Below are positions 16,760 to 25,400 of a stretch of DNA of 48,141 nt, one piece after another. The stretch is from Pseudomonadales bacterium (lineage in GTDB: Bacteria > Pseudomonadota > Gammaproteobacteria > Pseudomonadales > Natronospirillaceae). The position numbers were made by a program, and so were the translations under genes. The notes below the pieces were generated by a model. That model was not told the DNA's origin. It did no database searches and worked only from the letters and a program-made list of their open reading frames with translations. The DNA lies in assembly GCA_022968985.1 (NCBI GenBank), contig JALJPK010000022.1, positions 1 to 48,141 of the forward strand, read 5' to 3'. Every line of letters starts with the position of its first letter. Within the stretch, counting starts at the first letter, position 1.

Positions 16760-17347
16760 ATGAAGAAACTACTGTTAGTAATTACAAGTTTGATTTTACT
16801 TAATGCGTGTCAAAGTACATCCACAAGTAAAACTTCCTTAGTTAAACCAGCTACTCACCAAGCTACTGGAATTTTAGCACCTGCAACAATTAATGACTTA
16901 ACTAGGGTAAAAATGACAGATTATGCCGCTGTTACGAAAAGCAGTAGTATTTCATATAAAAATGTCACGTCGATTATATCTACTTATTTTCGTGCAAATG
17001 ATATTACAGATGTCAAGTATTTTGATTCAAGTAAACAAGTTATTAATGCGTTTTATAAAGTAGATGCCGCTGTATTTGAAGATGAAATCACTTATGAGCT
17101 TAATGGACAACCATACAAGGCTAATGTGTTTAGAGGTTATGATTCAACAATGTTAAAATCTGGTGATCCGTTATCTTTGGCCAAAATATACAGTGTGATT
17201 GTGTTTAATTATGGAGATTATATAATTAAAGTGCGCCACGATAATTTTGGTTTTGTTGGTGCGCAATATAACAACGAATCTGCCAATTTTAAATTTAAAG
17301 CTGAGCAATTATTTTTAAACGAATTGTTAAAAACATTAGTATTATAA
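16760..17347 (+). CDS. Lipoprotein, unknown function
   Basis: A 195-residue lipoprotein with a clear lipobox (MKKLLLVITSLILLNACQS, Cys17). After a Ser/Thr-rich tether the protein has a mixed alpha-beta domain (VTSIISTYFRANDITDVKYFDSSKQVINAFYKVDAAVFEDEITYELNG is its central part by position about 68-117) ending in NELLKTLVL. No family was recognised. TAGGA lies about nine bases before the ATG. It stands alone and is flanked by two related AT-rich segments (near 16535 and 17473). Confidence 0.7.
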   Translation: MKKLLLVITSLILLNACQSTSTSKTSLVKPATHQATGILAPATINDLTRVKMTDYAAVTKSSSISYKNVTSIISTYFRANDITDVKYFDSSKQVINAFYKVDAAVFEDEITYELNGQPYKANVFRGYDSTMLKSGDPLSLAKIYSVIVFNYGDYIIKVRHDNFGFVGAQYNNESANFKFKAEQLFLNELLKTLVL

Positions 17348-17429
17348 ATTTGTTGTAATTAAAAACTCAGAGTCTAAAATTCAGGGTCAGAAAACTTAAG
17401 CTTAAATCTTGACTACAGACCATCTAAAG

Positions 17430-17461
17430 ATCGACTTCGTATATTGATGTACGAAGTCGAT
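17430..17461. repeat. Perfect 12-base inverted repeat
   Basis: atcgacttcgta, 8-nt spacer, exact complement, 83 nt after the lipoprotein stop. It could act as a transcription end hairpin although only a weak T stretch follows. The same gap has caaact microsatellite copies at 17533-17590; no gene is seen in 17348-17758. Confidence 0.75.
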
Positions 17462-17758
17462 ATTTAACCCCGTTTGTTTATTGAGCAAATAGAATAACAA
17501 CACTTTATAAACTCAGCCAAACCATATCCCATCAAACCCAAACTCAAACTCAAACTCAAATCCAAACTCAAACTCAAACTCAAACTAAAATCAAAAACAA
17601 AACAAACCAAAATCGGAAACAATCAAACCAGAATCATAAATAAACTGGTTTTTTTGTTAAACTTTTATTTTCATTGATCCTTTTACTTAAATTTGATACT
17701 CAGGCTCGAACGGCACGACCTGAATACCTCGAGCGAATGGTGTTTTTTACTTAATAAT

Positions 17759-18835
17759 TTATAGATCAGGTGTTGTACCAAACCCTTTTAACGTTTTAGT
17801 TATAAATAAATCTTTTTGTTTGAGATTTACTAACATTTTTAATGTTGTGACTAAAAATGGTAATTGCACAACACCTTTAATATTACCAATAGGAATTAAC
17901 GCCATTAATGGATTGCGTTTATAGGCTTTTACCTTTTTCCCATTTAATTGTTTGATGATTGCTTTGGCTAAATAGTTTCCCTGTTCATTGGCTAGATAAC
18001 CTAATTTGGCTTCTCCCACATCGGCAATGTCACCTAAAGCATATAAATTATTTTCACCGATCACTTTTAAATTATTGTCAATTTTTACAAAACCAGAATC
18101 ATTTAGAATATGTTTTAAACTCTGCTGTAAAAAAGCATTGTTCGCTTTGGCTCCCACGGCTTCTAATACTAATTCTGCAGTGGATTCTTTTGAATTTTTA
18201 TCAATGTATTTACCCTGTGCATTTTTTTTATAACGTGTATTAAATTCTAAATTAACACCCAGTTGTTTAAGTTGTTTTTGCGCCGTAGTTTGTGTTTTTT
18301 GTTTAAAGCCATTTAATAAACTAGGTCCACTATGCGATAGGGTGATGTTTATTTTTGGCATGGCCGCTGCAATTTCTCCTGCTAATTCAACACCCACTAC
18401 CCCGCCACCTATCACCAATACAGATTTTGTTTTAAGTAATTGTTCATGCAGTGACAGCATTTCTTTATTTCTATCTTGTAATGTTAAAGCGTGATGTGAT
18501 TTTGCTAACGACATAGTTGGGTAACTGGTGCCTGAAGCTATGATTGCTTTTTTAAAATAATAAACGCTGCCATCTTCTAAAGTGGCTTTTTGCTTATCGA
18601 GTTGTTTGATGGCACCTTGTTTAAATTGACCACTTAAAAAGTCTTGATACTTTTTACGTGCTTGGTTTTTTGTTTGTAACGGGTTTGCGAAACTTCTTAG
18701 GGTTGAATAAGTTACTTCAAAATAATCTTTTTTGTCTATTAATAAAGTGGATACCCCACCTTTTTCAAGTGTTTGTGCAGTTGCTACACCAGCAAAACCA
18801 CCACCAATGATTAAAACGTCTGTTTGATTCGCCAT
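17759..18835 (-). CDS. FAD-dependent NDH-2 / FSP1-like oxidoreductase
   Basis: A 358-residue two-dinucleotide-domain flavoprotein. The FAD loop is TDVLIIGGGFAGVATAQTL with the acidic strand end TLLIDKKD; the NAD(P)H loop is KSVLVIGGGVVGVELAGEIA near residue 140; and LYALGDIADVG near residue 270 is the FAD-ribityl motif. Its length and lack of redox cysteines fit the type II NADH dehydrogenase / FSP1 group of quinone reductases, probably membrane-associated through the C-terminal hydrophobic stretch. AAGGTG six bases before the ATG at 18835 supports that start over a GTG at 18844. Divergent from a LysR gene. Confidence 0.88.
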   Translation of the reverse strand: MANQTDVLIIGGGFAGVATAQTLEKGGVSTLLIDKKDYFEVTYSTLRSFANPLQTKNQARKKYQDFLSGQFKQGAIKQLDKQKATLEDGSVYYFKKAIIASGTSYPTMSLAKSHHALTLQDRNKEMLSLHEQLLKTKSVLVIGGGVVGVELAGEIAAAMPKINITLSHSGPSLLNGFKQKTQTTAQKQLKQLGVNLEFNTRYKKNAQGKYIDKNSKESTAELVLEAVGAKANNAFLQQSLKHILNDSGFVKIDNNLKVIGENNLYALGDIADVGEAKLGYLANEQGNYLAKAIIKQLNGKKVKAYKRNPLMALIPIGNIKGVVQLPFLVTTLKMLVNLKQKDLFITKTLKGFGTTPDL

Positions 18836-18925
18836 GTTGAGCACCTTTAAAATCTGTTAATAAATTGATAAATAGATAATAAGGTGTTGCATTAATATTG
18901 GAAATGATCGATTTTACAACGACGA

Positions 18926-18941
18926 TGTGCATTTTTGCACA
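18926..18941. promoter_or_regulatory. Candidate LysR operator between flavoprotein and LysR gene
   Basis: Perfect dyad tgtgca-tttt-tgcaca in the 232-nt divergent region. Position and symmetry fit autoregulation and control of the oxidoreductase by the LysR protein encoded at 19068. Confidence 0.5.
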
Positions 18942-19067
18942 GGATGTTGACTGTAAATTTGTGTATTGTAGGCAAGGTTATGTATTAAGCGGATTTTTAA
19001 TTAAATTAAAAACAGCCACAATAACTTAAAACATAGAGTTAATGATTAATCTTTAAATGAGGTAAAC

Positions 19068-19943
19068 ATGGATAAATGGAGTGAAATTCGTACGGCTTAT
19101 CAGTTGGCCAAATTAAAAACATTAAGTGCAACCGCTCAACAAATGGGGGTACATCGTTCAACGGTGATGCGTCATATAGATGTTTTGGAAGCACATTTAG
19201 GTGTGGTGTTATTTCAGCGTAATGATAAAGGTTATATTGCAACCGAGGCGGGATTAGAAGTGATGCGATTAGGTGAAATTACGCAAGTCCAATTTAACCA
19301 GTTAGCCCATCAATTACGTAATCAGGATCAAGAATTATCGGGAGTGTTAACCATTACCTGTATGAGTGCTATTGCATCAATATTAATGCCTGCAATCAAA
19401 CAATATCAAAAACTAAATCCGTTAATGCAAGTTGAGATAAAAGGCGATGAGCGTAATTTTGATTTGGAATATGGCGAAGCTGACATTGCATTTCGTGCAG
19501 GTGCTAAACCACAAACGTTAGATAATATTGTTAAAGTGTTATACCAAGATAATATGGTGTTATCGGTACATCAAAGTTACATAGATGCATTTGGTGAACC
19601 TAATAAAAATAATCTACAACAACAGCGATTTATCGCAATAGCACAGCGTCCCAAACATTTATTATGGAATGAATGGTTGTATGAAAATTTTACAGACAGT
19701 CAAATAGTTTTAAAGGGTAATGATCCACATATATTAAAACAGGGCTTAATGGCAGGTATTGGTTTGGGATTTACGCCATTGCAGTTTATTAAAAATCAGC
19801 CAGACGTTTTTGAAGTAGACATTGATAAAAAATGGGATGTATCAATATGGATGTTAATTCATCGTGATATGAATAAGATGGTCAAAATTAAAGCGTTTTT
19901 AAAAGTGCTAAAACAAACTGAATTGAATTCATTTGATTGGTAA
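19068..19943 (+). CDS. LysR family regulator (divergent to NDH-2-like gene)
   Basis: A 291-residue LysR regulator: helix-turn-helix at residues 5-58 (AYQLAKLKTLSATAQQMGVHRSTVMRHIDVLEAHLGVVLFQR) and effector domain from about residue 90 (GVLTITCMSAIASILMPAI, GEADIAFRAGAKPQTLDNIV). ATGAGG lies six to ten bases before the ATG. Its divergent partner is the flavoprotein at 17759-18835. Confidence 0.9.
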   Translation: MDKWSEIRTAYQLAKLKTLSATAQQMGVHRSTVMRHIDVLEAHLGVVLFQRNDKGYIATEAGLEVMRLGEITQVQFNQLAHQLRNQDQELSGVLTITCMSAIASILMPAIKQYQKLNPLMQVEIKGDERNFDLEYGEADIAFRAGAKPQTLDNIVKVLYQDNMVLSVHQSYIDAFGEPNKNNLQQQRFIAIAQRPKHLLWNEWLYENFTDSQIVLKGNDPHILKQGLMAGIGLGFTPLQFIKNQPDVFEVDIDKKWDVSIWMLIHRDMNKMVKIKAFLKVLKQTELNSFDW

Positions 19944-20365
19944 AAATAATCAATTAGGCTCAAATTATTGGCAGTTAATGTAAAACAAGAAACTAGATAC
20001 AAGCTAAAAACATTAACCAAGTAACTGGCTGTCTAGTCCAAAAAATAGACAGGACCTTAAAATACAGGTTTTAATTTACTTTAACACTTTATGAATTTTA
20101 GGCTGAGGTTTTTCTACATTTTGTAACTGTAGATTATCAAATCACCATATTGATGATAAATAATCACTTTTATCTGATTCATAATATTTCACCTTTGTTT
20201 TATCTTGTTAATCGATTTTATTTTGTAATAAAGTCGTTTAATTACCTGACTATCATTCGTTTTCATTTGCTGACAGAACGTAACCAATCATTTAATACAT
20301 AAGTGGTTAATCCATTGTCCATCAACTATTTTTAGTACATTGAACTGAATTTTTGAAGGTATATT
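19944..20365. other. Intergenic region
   Basis: No gene seen. A hairpin ctgtcta/tagacag with a 10-nt spacer lies at 20029-20052, about 85 nt after the LysR stop; its left half tggctgtctagtc recurs at 22038 in another gap. GAAGG lies eight bases before the following ATG. Confidence 0.6.
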
Positions 20366-20707
20366 ATGAACTCCTTAGCCGAAAAAACCTGTGTACCTTG
20401 TCAGGGTGATATCCCCCCTTTAATGGGTTATAAATTGATTAATTTATTTGAACAACTTACAAATGATTGGGCATTGGTTAACTCTCATCATATAGAAAAA
20501 GAGTATAAATTTAACAATTTCCAGCAGGCTTTAGAATTCACTAATCGAATTGGGGCCATAGCAGAGGAACAAAATCACCACCCAGATATTCATTTAAGTT
20601 GGGGTAAGGTAAAAATTATTATCTGGACTCATAAAATAGATGGCCTAACAGAAAGTGATTTTATTTTTGCTGCAAAAACCGATGATGTTTTACATAAAGT
20701 GAATTAA
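20366..20707 (+). CDS. phhB: Pterin-4a-carbinolamine dehydratase
   Basis: Dehydrates 4a-hydroxytetrahydrobiopterin made by aromatic amino acid hydroxylases such as phenylalanine hydroxylase. The 113 residues fit the family. The active-site motif is complete: EEQNHHPDIHLSWGKVKI with H71 and H72, and the third histidine H89 seventeen residues later in WTHKIDGLTESDF. No phhA gene is visible in the window, so its partner would be elsewhere. It is followed after 90 nt by a COQ4-like gene on the same strand. Confidence 0.93.
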   Translation: MNSLAEKTCVPCQGDIPPLMGYKLINLFEQLTNDWALVNSHHIEKEYKFNNFQQALEFTNRIGAIAEEQNHHPDIHLSWGKVKIIIWTHKIDGLTESDFIFAAKTDDVLHKVN

Positions 20708-20797
20708 CAAACATTACATAACTCCTAAGCTCACTTACAAACTATTTTGAAATTAACGTCATACTTAAACTGTACTCCATTTTTTTTGAGAGGGTGT

Positions 20798-21373
20798 ATG
20801 AGTTTACCGCTGCATATTCAAAACTGGTTTATTCCAATAAGTGAGCATTCAAAAACCCTAGGGCAAGCATTTAAATCTATGCAAGCAAATGCCCTTGCGC
20901 AGAATTCCATTCCATTGATTATACAATTAGTAGAAAATCCAAAATATGAAATCCCTGGGCTAGAATTTTTTAGCGGTTCTACCGATCTTATTACTCATGA
21001 TTACATCCACTTACTTTTAGGGCGCGGATTATTACCTAAAGATGAAGCGTTTGTTTTAGGCTTTACTATGGGTTCCACAAATCGAGTCAGTGATTTTGAA
21101 GCAAAAATATATGGATTATTTAGCAAATTTATTTACCCCAAGGAATATAGGTTTACTCAGCAGGATTTTGAGGTGTATAAAGACGCGGTGCGTTTGGGAT
21201 TTATTTCAGATTGTAAAGCTTTAAACAAGATACAGTTTGAGGATTATTTAAACTATAGTTTGCCTGAGGCTAGGACGTTAATCGGTATTGAAGAGTCTTT
21301 ATTACATGCTTATTATAAGATTGAAAAACACAGATACCCCAATTCAATAGAAAGCCAAAGATTGCTGCAATAA
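20798..21373 (+). CDS. COQ4-like protein
   Basis: A 191-residue protein carrying H67-D-x-x-H71 followed eleven residues later by E83 (ITHDYIHLLLGRG...KDE), the metal-ligand signature HDxxH-x11-E of the ubiquinone biosynthesis factor COQ4. The helical pattern around it (DEAFVLGFTMGSTN) also fits. COQ4 supports ring decarboxylation and hydroxylation in ubiquinone synthesis; the role of bacterial relatives outside ubiquinone clusters is not defined. GAGAGG before the ATG at 20798 decides the start; the frame opens at a TTG at 20747. Distance from phhB allows but does not prove co-transcription. Confidence 0.65.
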   Translation: MSLPLHIQNWFIPISEHSKTLGQAFKSMQANALAQNSIPLIIQLVENPKYEIPGLEFFSGSTDLITHDYIHLLLGRGLLPKDEAFVLGFTMGSTNRVSDFEAKIYGLFSKFIYPKEYRFTQQDFEVYKDAVRLGFISDCKALNKIQFEDYLNYSLPEARTLIGIEESLLHAYYKIEKHRYPNSIESQRLLQ

Positions 21374-21434
21374 TCCACTTTATTAAAAGTGATTGATACA
21401 AACAATCTAAGACCATTATTTAATGTAATCCCAT

Positions 21435-21680
21435 TTAAAGATTCAGGGCCTGCTCTATTAAAGTTTTTGGTTGTAAATGGCGGTACTCTGGATTCACCCA
21501 ACAGATAGGTAATTCTTCATCAGAAAGAAAAATCAAATCCGCTTTGGCGTATTTTTCAGGATCCTGCGCTTCTTCTCCAACTTGATCAATCCCAGTCACA
21601 GTAGAGTCATAGAGACTAAACAATTGTTCGACATTAACTATTTCTATCATATGGCCATTTAATCTATTTTTTAAAAACAT
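21435..21680 (-). CDS. Small acidic protein, unknown function
   Basis: An 81-residue acidic protein (GEEAQDPEKYAKADLIFLSDEELPICW) with no signal peptide or membrane segment. No family was recognised. AAGAGGT lies six bases before the ATG and the sequence is compositionally protein-like, so it is probably real. A downstream start at MIEIVNVEQ (codon 11) is possible. It converges with the COQ4-like gene. Confidence 0.55.
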   Translation of the reverse strand: MFLKNRLNGHMIEIVNVEQLFSLYDSTVTGIDQVGEEAQDPEKYAKADLIFLSDEELPICWVNPEYRHLQPKTLIEQALNL

Positions 21681-22408
21681 GGTCGACCTCTTAAACTTAT
21701 TTGTTATGTATAGATTTTAGGATAAAACCAAGCAGTTGCATATTTTACTTTAATCTAAAAAACCCTATTAAGAATGCTAAAAAAGTCTTAGTAAATAATT
21801 GTATCTAAAATATAATTATTGTTACAAAAAAATTAATATCATAGAACTCAAAGTTTTAACATTTTTTTTAGTGTCATTCATATCTGTCCCCGATGTGTAA
21901 AACTATTAGGTTGTTTTGAATTTTTGTTATTTGAGTTAGTTTGATGATTTAGACATTTTTGTTTAAGACAGGTTGATGTGTGAAGTTGAGATGTGACTGC
22001 GTTAGAATTGTGAGTTAAGTGACTGCCCACTTTTTTGGCTGTCTAGTCAATAAACTGGGCAGGTCTCAATATTTTCAGCTAGGACGTATAGTCTTAGTTT
22101 GTGCTGAATCTGTCATGTTATAACTCCTAGCTGTCCTATATCTTAAAAGGAATCATCTATTACTAATGCAGTGCTTCAGGCATAACCTTCAGCTTTATAC
22201 TTAAAATTTTAATATATCAATCAATGGCAATGATTAAAATCAGCACATTTGTATCCTGTATTTGCTGGGGTTTTAAAATTTGTACATATATTGATCTAAA
22301 GCGTCAATTAAGTCACATTTTATATATAAATCTCAAACTGTCTGTTAACAATTGACTATCATCGCCCTCGTAAATAAATACTTAGTTTTGTAACTAAAGG
22401 AAAAGAAT
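21681..22408. other. Long regulatory/intergenic region before the GH5 gene
   Basis: No open frame of note. Contains an imperfect hairpin with ctgccca/tgggcag arms at about 22023-22064, whose left part includes tggctgtctagtc also present near 20025. AAGGA lies about six bases before the GH5 start at 22409. Its length suggests controlled expression of the GH5 gene, but no riboswitch or operator could be assigned. Confidence 0.5.
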
Positions 22409-25400
22409 ATGATTTTCAATAAAACAGCTTTAGCAATGGGTGTTGCGGCATCCCTTGTTTTGAGTAGTTGTAGTGGCGACAATGAAGGACCAGATACAAC
22501 TAATACTCCTGTAGGTACGCTTACTCAAACAGGAACAAGTACTGATACTGCTACTAATACTGGTACTAATACAGATACCGATACAGTTGCAGATGCCGGT
22601 ATTAATCAAATAGTTGCAACGGGGGTAGAGTTTACTTTAGTTGGGACTGGTTCGGATGACCTTATTTATAGCTGGAATATCAATGATCAGGATTATTCAG
22701 GTAAATCAGTGGTTATTACTTTGTCAGTTGCAGGCACCTATGATGCAGTGCTAACAGTAACGGATTTAGATGGTACTACTCATACAGACATTATAACAAT
22801 TACTGCGCAAGTAGTGACTTCAAATGCTGACCCTATTGTTTCGGCGGGTGTAAATATTACTGTTAAGACGGGGGACGATATTGTATTTAGTCCTGTTGCT
22901 AACGATTCAGATGGTGATGATTTAACTTATAGCTGGGTAATTGATTCAGTTACTTATGTCGGTGCAACTCCAGAAAATATTACAATTACAACCGCAGATA
23001 CTTATTTAGCAACACTAACGGTTGAAGATGGTAACGGTGGTACGGCTACTGATTCATTATTTGTTACTGTTGAAGAAACGATTGTTGTTAATTCAACTCC
23101 TACTGTTTCAGCGGGTGCAAATATCACTGTTAAGACTGGAGACTTAATTGTATTTAGTCCTGTTGCTAACGATTCAGATGGTGATGATTTAACTTATAGT
23201 TGGGTAATTAATAATGCCACCTATGCAGGGGCAACACCTGCCAATGTTTCAATTTCAGCAGCAGCTACTTATTTAGCAACGGTAACTGTTGATGATGGTA
23301 ACGGTGGTACGGCTACTGATTCAATGTATATTACCGTCGAAGAAGCAGTTGTTGTTGATAATACTGCTCCTGTAGCGAATGCAGGTGTTGATCAAACAGT
23401 AACTACAGGTGTTGAGTTTACATTAGTAGGTAGTGGATCAGATATTGATAACGACTTACTTACTTATAATTGGAATATTAACGGTGTTGATTATTCAGGT
23501 ATGTCAGTTGATGTAATTTTGTCTGCTGCAACCACATACAATGCAATATTCACTGTAATGGATTCAAAAGGCGCCACACACACAGACAATATTACTGTAA
23601 CTGCGCAAGTACCTACTTCAAATACTACCCCAGTTGTTACAGCGGGTTCAAATATCACTGTTGAGACTGGGGAATTAATTGTATTAAACCCTGTTGCTAG
23701 TGATTCAGACGGTGATGCTTTAACTTACAGCTGGTTAATTGATTCAGTTACTTATGTGGGTGCAACACCAAGCAATCTTTCAATGGCAATAGCAGGAACT
23801 TATTTTGCAACGGTAACAGTTGAAGATGGTAACGGTGGTACGGCTACTGCTTCAATGTATATTTCTGTCGAAGAAGCAGTTGTTAATACCGCTCCTGTAG
23901 CGGATGCGGGTGTTGATCAAACAGTAACAACAGGAGTTGAGTTTACCCTAGTAGGTACGGGTACAGACGCTGATAACGACGCTCTTACTTATAGCTGGAA
24001 TATCAACGGTGTTGTTTATTCAGGTATGTCAGTTGATGTTATTTTGTCTGTTGCAACCACATACAATGCAATATTCACTGTAACAGATTTAGATGGTGCT
24101 ACTCATACAGACACTATTACAGTAACCGCGCAAATGCCTACTGTAAATAGTGACCCTATAGTTTCAGCGGGTGCTTATATTACTGTTACAACTGGGGAAA
24201 TTGTTGTACTTAGTCCACTTGCGTCTGATTCAGACGGCGATGTTTTAACTTATAGCTGGATAATTAATAATGTCACTTATTCAGGTGCAACACCTGCCAA
24301 TATTACACTTACTAGTGCAGGCACTTATCAAGCAACGGTAACCGTTGATGATGGAAATGGTGGTACAGCTACTGATTCCACATTTATTATTGTTGAAGAA
24401 GTTATTGTTGTTAATGCTGATCCTATTGTTGCAGCGGGCTCAAATATCACTGTTAACACTGGGGACGATATTGTATTTAGTCCACTTGCTAATGATTCAG
24501 ACGGTGATACTTTAACTTATAGCTGGGTAATTGATTCAGTTACTTATGTCGGCGCTACTCCAGCAAATGTTTTAATTACAATGGCAGGTACTTATTTAGC
24601 AACGGTAACAGTTGATGATGGTAAAGGTGGGTCGGCTACTGGTTCATTATATGTAACTGTTGAAGAAGCTTCAAACCCAATAAACAATGCTCCTGTAGCG
24701 AATGCCGGTGTCGACTTTGATGTTGAAACAGGTGTTATGTTTAGCCTGACGGGTAGTGGTACAGATGCTGATAACGACATGATGACTTATAACTGGAATA
24801 TCAACGGTGTTGATTATGCTACCAATCCAGCGATAGTGACTTTGTCTGTAGCTACAACTTACAATGCGGTATTAACAGTGACTGATTCAAACGGTGCTAG
24901 TCATTCTGATTCTGTAATTGTGACTGCTGCTGATGCAGTTGTTGTTGAAGGACCACCAGATGTCATCATTGATCCAATTGATTTAGAAGACGCAATTGAT
25001 GATGCTACTGGTATGGGTGAAGATTCATCGGGTAACGTTGTTTATACGCCGTTAGAGCCGGGGCAAGTACCTGAAGATGTTGATCCACCAGCAGTAATCA
25101 CAATTGATGAAAATGGAAACGTGGTTGAATATGAATTACCTCGTCCACATATCTTCGATTATGGTTTACCGTTAGGTTCTGGTTATATCCTAGATGACTT
25201 TAATGATAATGATCACCAAAATAACGTAGGTGGTGCTATGGGTACCATGCATTGTGAAAACTACACAGAAGGTGGTGGTTACTGGTATGTGTTTGCAGGT
25301 GAGGAATCTTCAATTACAAACAAAGACGGTTTGCCAGTTAATGCATATAACATTATTGAAGCAGTAGAAGATCGTGTTATGGAAATTAACTTAATAGCAG

